From Moniliella sp. 'wahieum' (taxonomy: Eukaryota > Basidiomycota > Moniliellomycetes > Moniliellales > Moniliellaceae), in the NCBI GenBank assembly GCA_003971905.1, contig RSEE01000051.1, forward strand, positions 186,001 to 250,000: DNA of 64,000 nt, read 5' to 3'. The notes under the pieces are model-generated. The model was not told the origin of the DNA and did no database searches. It worked only from the letters and a program-made list of their open reading frames with translations. The position numbers and the translations under genes are program-made. Shown piece by piece: positions 1 through 12,375 of this stretch (its first letter is position 1; each line of letters opens with the position of its first letter).

Positions 1-41
1 TCCGGCCTCAGGGCCAGTCTTCCTGCGGAGCGCAATGCTGT

Positions 42-66
42 GAAGCTTGAAGCTTGAAGCTTGAAG
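42..66. repeat. AAGCTTGAAG tandem motif
   Basis: Nine-base unit (gaagcttga) repeated nearly three times. The core CTTCAAGCTTGAAG is its own reverse complement. The same motif recurs at 21437-21454, 27381-27391, 27714-27729, 45788-45800 and 63275-63290, always outside recognised genes. Confidence 0.85.
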
Positions 67-561
67 CCACTTGCGGCGCTGGGTACGTGCCTGGTTGCGG
101 GCTTTGGTGCGCCTTGGAGCTTGGAGCTGGGCGCACCCAGCTGGGTTGGCCTGTTCCTAAACATGCCCCGTGTCGATCCAGGTGCATCATGCATCACACA
201 TCACCGGCACCAAGCATCGCCTGGCAGTGCCTCCGCTCTCGCGTGGGCAGGCTGGGACTGGCGGTGTGTTCCTTCTCCACCCTCTGCTGCAGGGACGCAG
301 TCTGTTGTGTGGCCACCGTCACGCGTCACATGCTCCGTCGCTGCTCCCGCGCCACGGCGGGCGCGGGCTACCCGCAAAGGCACAAGGCCGCATGCTAAGC
401 GCTCACTCCTGCAAGACCCTCGTGCAAGAGCGATCCCTCTCGATCTGCCATAGCAACCGGAGCATGGCGCCAGTCCCATGCCATCTCCTGCTGCTCCAGC
501 CAGCTGATCGCGCTGCGGTACGTGCCAATCCACTGTTGTTCGAAACAGGCATGGCCCGATG

Positions 562-586
562 CCCTGAGGCCCTGAGGCCTAAGGCA
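562..586. repeat. CCTNAGG palindrome cluster
   Basis: Run of the interrupted palindromes CCTGAGG, CCTGAGG and CCTAAGG. One of several such clusters in the window; others lie at 4409-4443, 25586-25606, 25749-25795, 45760-45779 and 51123-51160. Confidence 0.75.
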
Positions 587-971
587 GGCCTGCAGCCTGA
601 AGCCGTGCTATGCATCATGCATCTTGAAACACCCTGCACCAATTCTCCCACACGGTGGCCTGGACGCTGTGTGGTGGTGGGCAAAGCGCAAGCCACGTTG
701 CGCCGGCCTCCGCCAGCGCCGCCTGCACCCCCCACTGGCCCCATGCAGTCACTGGATGCTCACGCGTGTTCTCATGTCACTCACATGTCCCCTGCAGCCC
801 ACCGTAACCCACCGACTCCCCCCTGGCACTCAAGTAGTGTTTAGGGGGCACCCACCAGCGCTTTTTGTTCCCACCCTCCACCACCTTCTGCTCCTCTTTC
901 TCAGCCCTCTCCCTTCTCCCCCCCCCTCACCGCTACACTCGTTCTCCTTTCCCACACTCTTTTACTGCACC

Positions 972-1635
972 ATGCGCTTCACTTCCTCTTTGCTGCTCTC
1001 GCCGCCGCGTCGGCTGTGTTCGCCAGCAGCCTGGCCGAGCAGATTGGCACCATCCCTGCTTCCTCCAGCTGCAACACACCGCATTTGAGGGGAACCTCAC
1101 TGACGCCCAGCGCACCGAGTTCGCCCAGCTTGCTACGGCCATCCACCAGCACAACTCCAAATCGCTCGCCGTCCTGACGGGCTCGACGGACGAAGCCAAG
1201 CAGCTGGTGCACGAGCTGCTCAACGGCTCCTTCACCTCCGTCAAGAGTATTCAGGCCAAGCTTTCGGCCCGCGCGAACGTTGAGGACGAATTGGCCGATG
1301 GCACCGTCTCGGCGTCCGGGGCGGCCAAGGAAATTGGGCTGGTTCCTTCCTTCATTCTGCTGAACCAAGAGGCATCCAAGCCCAACGCCTCGCCCGAAGC
1401 CATCGAGGCTCTTGTTCAGCAAGGTCTTACCATGCTTGCCAAGGGCTACAAGAAGGGCAGCCTCAAGGTTCTCCTTGGCACCGACAAGACCGGCACTGAG
1501 TTTTTGGCCAAGATCATTCGTGCCAAGTCGGAGGGCAAGACGCCGTCCGCCCGGAACGTCAAGCCTTCCTTTACCAACGAGGCGGCACGCCAAGCCCGTC
1601 GCGCTCACCTCGCTCGTCGGCGTGCGATGATCTAA
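972..1635 (+). CDS. Small secreted protein of unknown family
   Basis: I do not recognise this protein. The ATG at 972 is followed by MRFTSS. After a one-base frame change near 990 there is an Ala-rich hydrophobic stretch ending SSLAEQIGTI, a good signal peptide. A second break near 1075 (an apparent doubled AC) leads into a long clean frame to the TAA at 1633-1635. The mature part, about 180 residues, is helical and polar, with many Ala, Lys and Glu and no Cys. It ends in a basic tail with RRAHLARRR. Codon use strongly favours C or G at the third position, as in the other highly expressed genes here. The leader is pyrimidine-rich and the 3' side is T/C rich. A long opposite-strand frame (979-1941) is taken as a shadow. 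The function is unknown; export from the cell is inferred only from the signal peptide. Confidence 0.55.
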
Positions 1636-2618
1636 GCGCAGCTTTGTGCCGCCCTGGACACTCCCTCCTCCCCCACCATTTCTCAATTTCCCCATTTCCC
1701 CATTTCCTTTGATCACGCGGCTGTACCTCCTTGCTCTCTCCTCCCCCCCCCCCTTGCATGGGCGTTGGAGCACCTTTTCTTCTCTCCCATTATTTGCTTG
1801 CGTTACCTGGGAACAAACCACCGTTTTTATCCCTCCCTTGACCACTCCTTTGTTCCTCCTCTTCGCACGAGATGGGTCTTCGTTTTCTGTTTTGGGCTGT
1901 GTGCTGCATCCAATCTGTTTGCTTTCTCTCCCCTCGAGCAAAGTCTTGTCTGTATTGTAGTCTCGCTTGGGCTCCTGTTGGCATTGCGCGGTAGATGGAC
2001 GTGGTGCGTTGGTCTAGGACCTTCTCGTCTCCTAATGAAATGCACATTTGTTGAGTGGTGTGTACCGAGTGAGTACTGAGTACGTGGGTGAGCGGCGAGC
2101 GGCGAGCTACGTGCTGGTTCCGTGCTTGCTGTGTGGACGAGTGTCGGCGCGCCGGCGATCATCGAGATGATCGATCTCATCCTATTCATGATGCAAGATC
2201 TGAGCCTGGGTTGCAAGCGCTCGATTCCTCGGCAGCGGACGAGTCCAAGCTCGGATCGCTGTCCCTGTACTTGATCTGCGGCAGCCTCTCGGACACAGTT
2301 GACGAGTCAGCTAGTCGGCCCCAAGTATGAATCACCAGAGGTTAGGCTGAGCCCGAGGCAGGCTAGCGCTGAGGCACGGCAGGCATGGACACATCGACAT
2401 TACGGCATCATGCATGGACGCGCGACGCGTGACGCCTGATGCAACGTTCCAGTCGAAGTTCTATGGAAAACATTCCGCTGCACCCCGAGGCCAATTCCGA
2501 TGCCTTTTCGTTCCGCTCAGGTGACGGGCGTCGCCAAGCTAGCATGAAGGAAAAACGAGAGGTGCGGACGCTCCGTCTGTTGGTTTTGTTCTACCACCCC
2601 CACTCCTGCGTGTTGACC
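1636..2618. other. intergenic between secreted protein and RIM1
   Basis: Begins with a T/C-rich tract to about 1960, including an 11-base C run at 1743-1753, probably the 3' UTR of the upstream gene. The remainder is the presumed RIM1 promoter, with a tgacgcgt-type motif at 2424-2435 and a CATCATGCATGG stretch near 2406. I see no gene in it. Confidence 0.6.
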
Positions 2619-3124
2619 ATGTTCGCTGCTCTCCGTGCTGCCTCGATTAAGACGCCTGTCTCTGCCCTGGGCGCTGCCCGTGCGCTCTCGAACTCCGCCG
2701 TGGCCAAGGACGTTTCGCGTCTGACGGTTGTGGGCCGTGTGGTGAACGTGTCGGAACCGCGGCAGACGGCCAACGGGTCCGAATTCGTCGCCTACACTAT
2801 CGCTACCAACGACCCCGTCTCCAAGGACAACCGCCTACCTCCACCTTCCACCGCATCTACGCGTTTGGCTCCCACGCCGTCGAGCGCGTCACCTCCCTGG
2901 GCAAGGGCGACCTGGTGTTCGCCGAGGCGGATCTGCGGATCGAACGCGTGTTGGGCACCGAGGACCAGCCCACTACTGAACGCGTCCTTTCTGCTCACCG
3001 TACGTCCCCCCCTCCCCTCCCCCGTTCTTATCCACCTTGGCCTTCCCCTATGCTCACCACTTTGCTTGTTCCCCGCAGGCTCCCTCAACGTCCTCAGCGG
3101 AACAAGCCCAAGTCGGATGAATAA
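2619..3124 (+). CDS. RIM1: Mitochondrial single-stranded DNA-binding protein
   Basis: OB-fold protein that coats single-stranded mitochondrial DNA during replication. The start at 2619 gives a presequence (MFAALRAASIKTPVSALGAA) rich in Ala, Arg and Ser with no acidic residue, fitting mitochondrial import. The fold then begins with LTVVGRVV and continues through FVAYTIATND. After a frame change near 2836 come FHRIYAFGSHAVERV and LVFAEADLRIERV, the conserved middle of mitochondrial SSBs. An intron at 3000-3078 (gtacgt...gcag) precedes a short last exon. A missing base there must be allowed for to read the hydrophilic tail ending NKPKSDE before the TAA at 3122-3124. Length is about 140 residues, normal for RIM1. 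Two frame breaks in an essential gene point to sequence error, not decay. Confidence 0.93.
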
Positions 3125-3343
3125 GCCTCTCTGCTCGCTCCTTGGTAGGGTGCGCATGTACCCTGGAATCCATCGCGGTCGCTGTGGGTCTGGCCTGGTG
3201 CCGTGCACGATAGGTAGATGTAGATGTAGATCCTGAGGTTTGGGAAGTAGCGCAGGAACGTAACAGGTGGGGGGGGGCGATGCGGCTTCGGGAGGCGGGC
3301 CAGTGTGGGCAGCGGTGCGCGTCGCAGCGCGTTGGGGCTAGTA

Positions 3344-3357
3344 GGTGACGCGTCACC
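3344..3357. repeat. 14-base perfect palindrome with ACGCGT core
   Basis: GGTGACGCGTCACC is identical to its reverse complement. It is the most symmetrical of the GTGACGCGT elements scattered through the window (for example 319, 19661, 25461, 52211 and 52690). ACGCGT is the core bound by the fungal MBF/MluI cell-cycle factors and TGACG is a bZIP half-site; whether either protein binds here is not shown. Confidence 0.7.
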
Positions 3358-4408
3358 GTGACAGGCCGAGAAGGGTAGGTATGGGCAGACGGGCCTGGGC
3401 GCTGGGGTGGGATCATGTTGATCATGTATGATGCAGATGCAAGGATGCAGTGATGCATGATGTCGATGATGGATCCTGCCCGGCCGATCAAAACAGTGGA
3501 ACGCGACGGGGGGGACAGGTGAAGATACATACGGGGAGCAACGCGTTCAACGTTCACGACGTTCACAGCGAACGCTAGCCCGCGACGCGCGCCCACTCGA
3601 CTCCCAGCCCCAATTCCACCCCCAGTCCTCGCAGGCTCGTACTCATCTGTTTCCTCCCCTCGCCGCAAGCTAACATCCACAGACTCGGTCCTGCTCCCCC
3701 TTCCGGCGCCTGCGCAGACTGTGGCCATACAAGCCGACCTTTCTGCTTTCTGTTGAGGTGGTGGCCTCGCCATGTCCCTTGCTCCGCTCGCATCTACCTC
3801 CCGGTCCAAGCACGTTCTGACCCCAATCGACCTTCTTCTATACTCTAACGGAGTTTCCACTCAAACACCACCGAACATGCACCTGCCCCTCTCCCCCCGG
3901 CTAAGACCCGCCGACGACAGCATATAGCTCCACTCTTAGGTCCGACGTACCCCAGGTATCTTCACCAAGCTGGCTTGGGCCCTTTAGTCAGGCATGGGCA
4001 CCCGACATGTAAGATCTGCACGTGGGAAGCGATGAAGCTGAAACCGGGGAATGGGAATATGCTGGGATGATGATGAACTGCTGAGAATAGTAGTCGATTG
4101 GGGTTCGCTCTCGCTACGCGTTACGCGTTACAGCGCTCCAAAGAGCTGGATGGGCGGCTAAGGTGGCTGATGCGCTGAAGGCGCTGGTGCCACTGGGAGG
4201 GACATTGCCTTTACGGCCGACAGGAACTATAGTGTCGCTTCGGCCGGGCAGAGGACGAGAGAGGCAGAGCGACAGCAGGATTAGGGAGAGAGGCGGCCAT
4301 TGTACTAATACCCTCAGCCTCCTAGCAGGTGCAGAGCGCTGTGGCGGGGGGGTCGCAGTGCGTTGGGATGCCTCTGGCGTCATTGGAATCATCTTTCAGC
4401 TCCCCACC

Positions 4409-4443
4409 CCTCAGGCCTCAGGCTGAGGCCTGAGCCTCAGGGC
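4409..4443. repeat. CCTNAGG palindrome cluster
   Basis: Five overlapping CCTCAGG/CCTGAGG-type sites in 35 bases with internal dyad symmetry, lying 110 bases upstream of the tRNA-Leu gene. Confidence 0.75.
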
Positions 4444-4552
4444 CCAGTCGGAGTCTCAGACGGTCTCACCATCCAACCTTGCCTAGTACCACTTACGGCG
4501 AAGACGCGAAAAACAATAGGATGAAAATGAGGTTTGGACATTCCAAACAAGT

Positions 4553-4641
4553 GGCGAGATAGCGAAGTGGTTAACGCGCTACGTTCAGGTTCCTTCCTAA
4601 CCGTAGTCCTCCGGGCGTGGGTTCGAATCCCACTCTCGTCA
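4553..4641 (+). tRNA. tRNA-Leu(CAG) with 11-base intron
   Basis: The acceptor stem GGCGAGA pairs with TCTCGTC (one G-U), with discriminator A. The D arm contains AGTGGTTAA. The anticodon stem CTACG/CGTAG encloses TTCAGG, then 11 extra bases, then C, so the anticodon is CAG with an intron one base 3' of it, the usual nuclear position. A variable region is followed by a perfect T arm (GTGGG TTCGAAT CCCAC). A run of five T follows within ten bases, a pol III terminator. Confidence 0.93.
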
Positions 4642-4861
4642 CACCTTTTTCCATTTTGTCCCCCCTGCCAAGCAGTTTGTGGGGCTCGATCTATCGCGAA
4701 GATAGTACCCTGCCGTACCCTCTAGCCTGCATCTCCAGGTACCCGTCCTCCTGCCCTCTCTTTTTCGCGTGCAAGTCGTAGTACTTCGCGAAAATATGCT
4801 ACGGGTCCAAGGCGATGTGGAATTGCGTGGCTTTGGTCCCTACAGTTCCAGCCCATCGTCG

Positions 4862-7413
4862 CTAACGTCCAAATCGGAAAAGGTCGTCCGCAGTCAGGCC
4901 GTACAACCCATCGTAGGCTTGTTGCTTTGCCGTTCGTTCCGTCCCAGGGGGCGGGCGGACGTTGCGCCACTGCGGTCGAGACGGAGGCGGGCGGAGGCTG
5001 GGTGCAGTGGGTCGCCGCGCGTGGGCAGAAGAGATGGTACGAGCCAGCAGGCGCGAGGACGCATCACTGCCCCTGCTCCGCCCCCGCTGGGCTTGCCCCC
5101 CGACCCGGACCGCACCGGTTTCTTGGCAAAGGGTCAAAGCCAATCTGACGCATCATCGAGGGTTGCAGGCGGTAGGTGGGCGAAGTGTCCATCGGCAGAG
5201 TGCGCGTTGCAGATCCCGAGGGCCTTTCCACTTCCTCTTCCAGGTCAGGTTCGGACGACGACATGCTGAGTGCCCCACGTTCCGGCTTCTTGGCTCGACG
5301 TCGGGCAGACTCGAGGGAAGCCCGCTTGCGTTTGCGCTCCAACTCCTCATGCTCTCTTCGGCTGTCGAGGAGGGAATGGGCCCGTTCCATCAGCTCGGTT
5401 GCTGCACTCGAGGCGGTTCCCAAGTGACGATAAAACGTCCGGCGATCCGCCTTGGATATCTCAGCCTCATACGCATCGGCAGCAAGCTGAAGTTGTTCTT
5501 CTTCGTCTTCTGGATCGTCGTATCTTCTCAGTTGAACTCTCGGAGGGCTTGATGACGGAGGCCCATTCTGACCGGGAGGTCGGATCGGATTCCTGCGCCC
5601 ACTGGGACGGGGCCGATCGAGACGCTCAGCAACGCCCTCTTGGGCCAGACGTTTGTCGTGCATCGCCTTCAGCACAGCTTTGCCGCGGCCCAAATTGGCT
5701 TGCACATCATACAGATGGGTACTCTCGTCGGTCGGGTCCGCACGGAACCCAACACGATCAATCTTGTGTTGACGGTGAGATTCGTACAATTCAGCTTGAT
5801 CCCACCGGTCCAAGACCATGTCTCCAGCATTCCGGTCGGCTGGATCGTTGGACCGAACTTTCTTGCCTTTCCTTTGCAAGGACGCTTGAAAGATAGCATC
5901 CCAATCGTCCTGGTCCGGATCGTTGCGGGCGGCAACGGAGTGCGACACTGGCTCGGACTTGACCTTGCCATCAGGCAAGTGCGCCGGTTGACATCGACAT
6001 CATGGCCAGACTTGGTAGGAATCTTGGGTTTGATGTCAACCCCGTCCCATGGGTCTTCTCTTTGACGCGATGGTAACTGTTCTTGGCTTGACCGGGGCGA
6101 AGCGGCCAGCAGGTGCAAGTTCTGGCCGCTCAACGCGGGATCGGTCCATAGAAGACTCGGTGCAACGAACAAACGACGGCAGAGGGGAGACGCAAGTTGG
6201 CGCTTATCAACAAAGGCACGACACCTGCCCTGGTCGCTTTTCCGCGCCTCACACTGGCCATAATCCGCAGCTCGGCCAATGTGCAAAAGCGAAGCGGCAT
6301 TGGAAGGAGTAAGGGTGAGGGTGGTAGAGGGATCGCCCTAGACGTTATGGATCAGTACGAGAAAAAAGACACAAAAAACCAACAAAAAGTATACGTACCA
6401 CGCGAAAAGGCATGATCCTGGGACTGATCAGAGCCACCACACTCCCCAACGGCAACGTCTGCAGCTTCTCAAACGCACCATTCGATCCGCCAGTCAGCCC
6501 ATCAAACTCGCAAGGTTGCAAGACGTTTGAAGCTGGATCCTTCTTTCCTTTTCGATCGGACTCAAAGACCATCAGATTAAGCTCCTCCCGGGTTCGCGCC
6601 CCCCTGGGGAGTGAGCGGGACCAAGGGCATCGGTCCCCGACGCAAGTCGCGCAAGGTGACCACAACAAACTTGCGTTGGCCAGCACATTTTTCTTTTTTG
6701 ATTTCGGGCTTGCGCCGAGCCCGGTCGTGGGCGGCCTTGAGGGCTCGGTCTAGTGCCTCGTCGTCCGAGTCGATGAGGGGATTGGACTGCTCGATCAGAT
6801 CTTGCCCTAGTTCGGGCACTGTACCCGGCCCCGCAGCCGCTTGGGTCCACTTGATGTTCGACTTGGCCACAATCACCGCTGTGAGAAGCCATTCCTCAGG
6901 GAAAGGCAAGCCGTACGGGATCGGGGCACTAAAGGATGCGACCGCTGCCGGTCGAGACGCGCAAGACTGTACAGACCCGACAGGCTGACGTGGCGTCGCT
7001 TCGCATACGCTTCATCAAGAAGGTAGTGGGGAAGGACACGAGATCTGGATAAGGAAAAAAGATGAGGTCAGTAGGCCGGATCCCAGGTGGGATGGTGGTG
7101 GTGAAACTGCACCTACCGCAAGGTCGTGACGCTGTACGGGTCAATGTGGTCCCAAAAGGGATCATCATACGGTGGCTCAAAGTCGATCGTCCCGCACGGG
7201 ATCTGGCGAGCGACTTGTTCCGTTCTTCAGGCAGTGAAAAGGGCAGGGCCGCGCTCGGCCCAAACAACATCGTCGTCATCATCGTACTCGAAACGCGCGG
7301 GCGGGGGGCCGGGGGACGCAAGGGACGTGCGAGGGCTGGGCTGGGCGGGCGAGGCGCGCCAGGTCGCGCGCACCGCGCTTGGCCGTCTTGGACATGCTGG
7401 TGCGGGAAGGCAT
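4862..7413 (-). CDS. MCM10: DNA replication factor Mcm10
   Basis: Mcm10 binds the CMG helicase, Pol alpha and single-stranded DNA and is needed to fire origins. A likely start is 7413 or 7395. After an acidic N-terminus (DDDDDVVW), the conserved stretch FEPPYDDPFWDH leads to an intron at 7045-7116 (gtaggt...ccag). Then come SRVLPHYLL and SLSGLYSLARLD, and after a frame change PFPEEWLLTAVIVAKS opens the OB fold. The fold ends near SVVALISPRIMPFR. A second intron at 6338-6398 precedes the zinc finger. This has CEARKSDQGRC with C and C nine residues apart, then VCSLH in a shifted frame, giving the family's CCCH pattern. The polar tail contains GVDIKPKIPTKSG and probably ends GLYGLTADDLFRFGR at 4862. 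At least four frame breaks are present. The C-terminal boundary is the least certain part, because one frame stops at 5064. Confidence 0.87.
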
Positions 7414-8107
7414 GCCGATCGCACAGGTCCGGGTTTCATGGCGACGGACACGAAGGGGGGGGGGCAATGCAGGTGGTGGGAGGTGGTGGCGAGTTGCTTG
7501 CTCCCCTCGATCGTTCGACGCTCGGAAACGAGAAGCGATGGACGCGACACGCCCGTGTGCGGTGCGCGCTCCCTGCGCGATCACTTCCACGCGACGCGGG
7601 TCCAATTTCATCTTTGCTCGGGTGTGGGGCGCACTGCACAACCCTAACCTCCTCAGCATCCGCATATATATATGATGACATGGAGCCTCAGCAGCGGCCA
7701 CCCATCCGACTGGCCTAATCTACCTCGGCTGGCGGCGATGACCATCACCGGTACGCCACCGTCCCACTCGTTCTACCGCAGCTTAAGCGTGGCGGGGAAT
7801 CATGACCTACGCTGCACTCGGACGCCGTCCCTGTTACGGTTCGCGAGGTGCCACCACTGTTTAGGTCAGACGCGGAATATACACATGCACCAAACCCTTT
7901 CCCAGGCATCATCATAATAGTCCTCTTTGGGAGCAAGTCTTGATCACCGCATCTCAACATAGGCCTTAGTATGGAAGACGGCACAGTCATTCATTGGGAC
8001 CCAGGCCGGCCACCGCTGCGAGTCCTGGCAGAAGGGTCGTTCACGTCTGAAAACACAATGAGCGGAATAGGAAAACAAAAGACGCAAAGTGAAAGAGGCA
8101 GAAGCGT
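7414..8107. other. intergenic between LPD1 3' end and MCM10 start
   Basis: Holds the MCM10 promoter on its left side and the LPD1 3' region on its right. The only striking element is the dyad CATATATATATG at about 7663-7674, some 260 bases upstream of the MCM10 start and a possible TATA element. No gene is seen. Confidence 0.55.
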
Positions 8108-10089
<1,982 letters not shown>

Positions 10090-12009
10090 TCACCTCCGCC
10101 GCTTCGCCCCCGTCGCGATCGTCCCTGAGATGGCATTGGCCACGAGCCGCTGCATCTCTTCTCGCTGCGCTGCGCGCTGCGTGCCAGCCCCAGGCCGTCG
10201 TGCAGGCGCCGAGGTCGATGCCACCCCGGGGGCTGCGCCTGAGCCCGATGCGGACGTCGTGCCGGTTGCTGGATCAAGCGCTGATGGGGAAGCGCCCAGC
10301 GCCCGAGGGTGTATCCCCCTTGCCAACGCCGCGGTGATAGCTCCCGCGCCAGGTGTGTGGTTAGGTGTGCGTGGTGTCCGAGGCACAAGACGCACCCCTT
10401 CGTCCGCCGCCTCGGCCGCAGCCAGGTCTTGGTCCGTCGGCATCTCCTGCCGCCCCAGACGTGGACCCTCGTCCAGACTCTCTGTCCGAGCTAGAGCCCG
10501 CCGGCCCGCCGTCAGAGTAAGCGGAGCTCCGGTGGGTGTGGATGGTTCTTTGCGTTTTCGCTGGGGAGAACGGCCATTGTGATTGAAGGCTGTATAGGGC
10601 GAGGCCCAAAACGGTCGAGCTTGGTCGCTGAACTGGGGGTGCGGGAGGGAGATAGCTTGTGCTTTGAACCCGGCGTGCGAGGAGGATGAGGACTTTGTTT
10701 GGTGGGGGTAGAAGGCCGAGGGGGAGGAGCAGACTTAAGCGTCTTGTTGGTAGAAGGAGCGGGCTTTGCAGCCTTGGTGGTGGTGGGAGGGCGGCGGATG
10801 GGTTGCGGTGGAGCAGCGGGACGTTGATCGCATGCAGCCGAGGGGGGCTCGATTTCTCCAGCTCCTGATTGCTGGAATGTTTGAGCAGGGCCACCCAGCG
10901 CCATGGCAATAATCGCCGCCACATCATCTTCCTCATTTCCCGTGCGGACGATGGATCCCCGCTTCGTCCCTGGGGGAGCGATTCGATGTCTGCCGGACAA
11001 CCGCAGCCGAATCCAGTTGCTGTTGCAGCTCTGAGGCCAACTTTTCTGCCGCTGCAGCGCGCTCCAAAGCCTTCTCAGCTGAAATTGGGCCTCCTTCTGT
11101 TCCTTTGAAGCGTTTCCCTTTCCTGCACCCAGGCCGCTCGTTCCCGCCTCATCTCGTCCCGCTCCGCATCGATGAGAGGGGTAGCAAGTTTGGTGCTGGT
11201 GGCAGAAGGGCAACTGCCTTGGTAGGTTGGCCGGAGCGCCAAGCCATTTGTGCCTCAACCAGTTGATCTCGCTGTTGGTCCAGTTGCCGTGCCTGGGCCG
11301 CTAAAGCCCGTTCAATCCGTCCCAGTTCGATCCGGGTCTGGGCATGATGCTCACGCTCGCCATCGAGGGCGGCTACTTGGGCAGCCAGAGCGTCAGAGCG
11401 TGCTGCTAACCGAGTTCGTTTGCGGATGTACTTGCCCTGCAACTCTTGAGCTCGGCTGGTCGCTCGTTGCATCTCGTCCCGCACCGCCCCAAGTGCCTGG
11501 ACAGCATCGGCCAGCCGGGCCAGACTGTTCCCCAGGTCTTCAGCCAACTCTGTGGGCACAGCATGGGCCTGCGGACAAATTGCATCACTTTATCGCCAGC
11601 TGATCGTACCGTAAAAGACGGAGACCATGGACGCTCATCACGTACGCTTGTAGCATGCGCTGGAAATCCAGAAGCGAATGAAGTAAGGCTTCGTCCACAG
11701 CAGGCGGCAGCTCACCACGCTCGACCGCGCCAGGGTCATCGATACCCGGGGCAGCACGAAGAGCAACACGCTGGTGAAGGTAGACGTCAAGATCAAACAC
11801 GTCGGCGGGTACAGTCGCACTGCCTCCTCGCGACTCGCCACCGCCGACTTGCACTGGGGACAGACGAGGGGGGCGGCTTCCTTGGCCGACTGGAGCCAGA
11901 GAGCGAGACACTCTCCATGGAAGATATGCCCGCAGCGAAGCGCATGGGGTGCGCGGGCACTCGCCTCGGCAGCCTCGGTAAAGTCGTCGAGGCACACGGA
12001 GCACGGCAT
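10090..12009 (-). CDS. RING-finger / coiled-coil protein, TRAIP-like E3 ligase
   Basis: The start at 12009 (MPCSVCLDDF) opens directly into a C3HC4 RING: CSVC, then CGHIFHGEC, then CPQC, over about 55 residues. It is followed by REEAVRLYPP and, after a frame change, DVFDLDVYLHQRV. Next is a long coiled coil (ELAEDLGNSLARLADAVQ, then many Gln/Arg/Glu heptads to about 11150). A basic, Pro/Ser-rich low-complexity tail follows, and one short stretch reads VAAIIAMALGG. A RING at the extreme N-terminus followed by coiled coil and a disordered tail is the TRAIP/TRIP layout; TRAIP ubiquitylates the CMG helicase at DNA crosslinks and in mitosis. That name rests on layout, not on a diagnostic motif. 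The 3' part (10090-10512) ends GTIATGAKRRR and may be a continuation or a separate small gene. Several frame breaks occur. Confidence 0.65.
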
Positions 12010-12375
12010 GCGAGCGAGAGGCAGATGGGGGGTTGGGTTCAGCCCTCGCCCTGCCTGCCCTGCCCTTCGACCAGTTCGCGTCGACGCGACCCGATCCAAC
12101 CAGCATAGTGAAATGTTGAAACAGACCCTCCGCTCTTTCGGGAGATCAGGGTGACCAGCGGTGTCACCCTTTTCGACTGGTTCAACTCCACCCTCATCAC
12201 TTGCTACGACTCGCTCCCATGGACCACTCACTCAACAACCAAGGCAATCACGCGCACGCGCTTGGGCATAGACTGCCCATTATCCGAGCTACATCGCGGC
12301 GACACATATATGGTGGGATGCAGATGATAGTTGGACGGGTATGCGAAATGAAGATGGAATGGAAATGTGGGGATG
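12010..12375. other. intergenic between RING gene and RRN3
   Basis: 366 bases holding the RING gene promoter and RRN3 3' side. It includes an ACATATATGG element near 12303. No gene seen. Confidence 0.5.

Larger units (their letters stand above)
1..971. other. intergenic, left edge
   Basis: No gene is recognisable here; the open frames overlap each other on both strands and look like nothing known. It holds a tandem AAGCTTGAAG repeat at 42-66, an ACGCGT-type motif at 319-329, a CCTNAGG cluster at 562-586, and several ATGCAT-containing alternating stretches. From about 860 the plus strand becomes C+T rich, as expected just upstream of the start codon at 972. Confidence 0.6.
3125..4552. other. 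intergenic between RIM1 and tRNA-Leu
   Basis: No gene supported. It contains a perfect 14-base palindrome at 3344-3357, a second ACGCGT pair at 4114-4131, a dense patch of TGATGCATGATG-like sequence at 3410-3475, and a large CCTNAGG cluster at 4409-4443. Weak overlapping frames on both strands have no recognisable product. Confidence 0.6.

Noticed and set aside
979..1941. 320-codon minus-strand frame opposite the secreted protein gene
   Set aside because: It mirrors the codon-biased plus-strand gene and continues into its T/C-rich 3' UTR; no family features.
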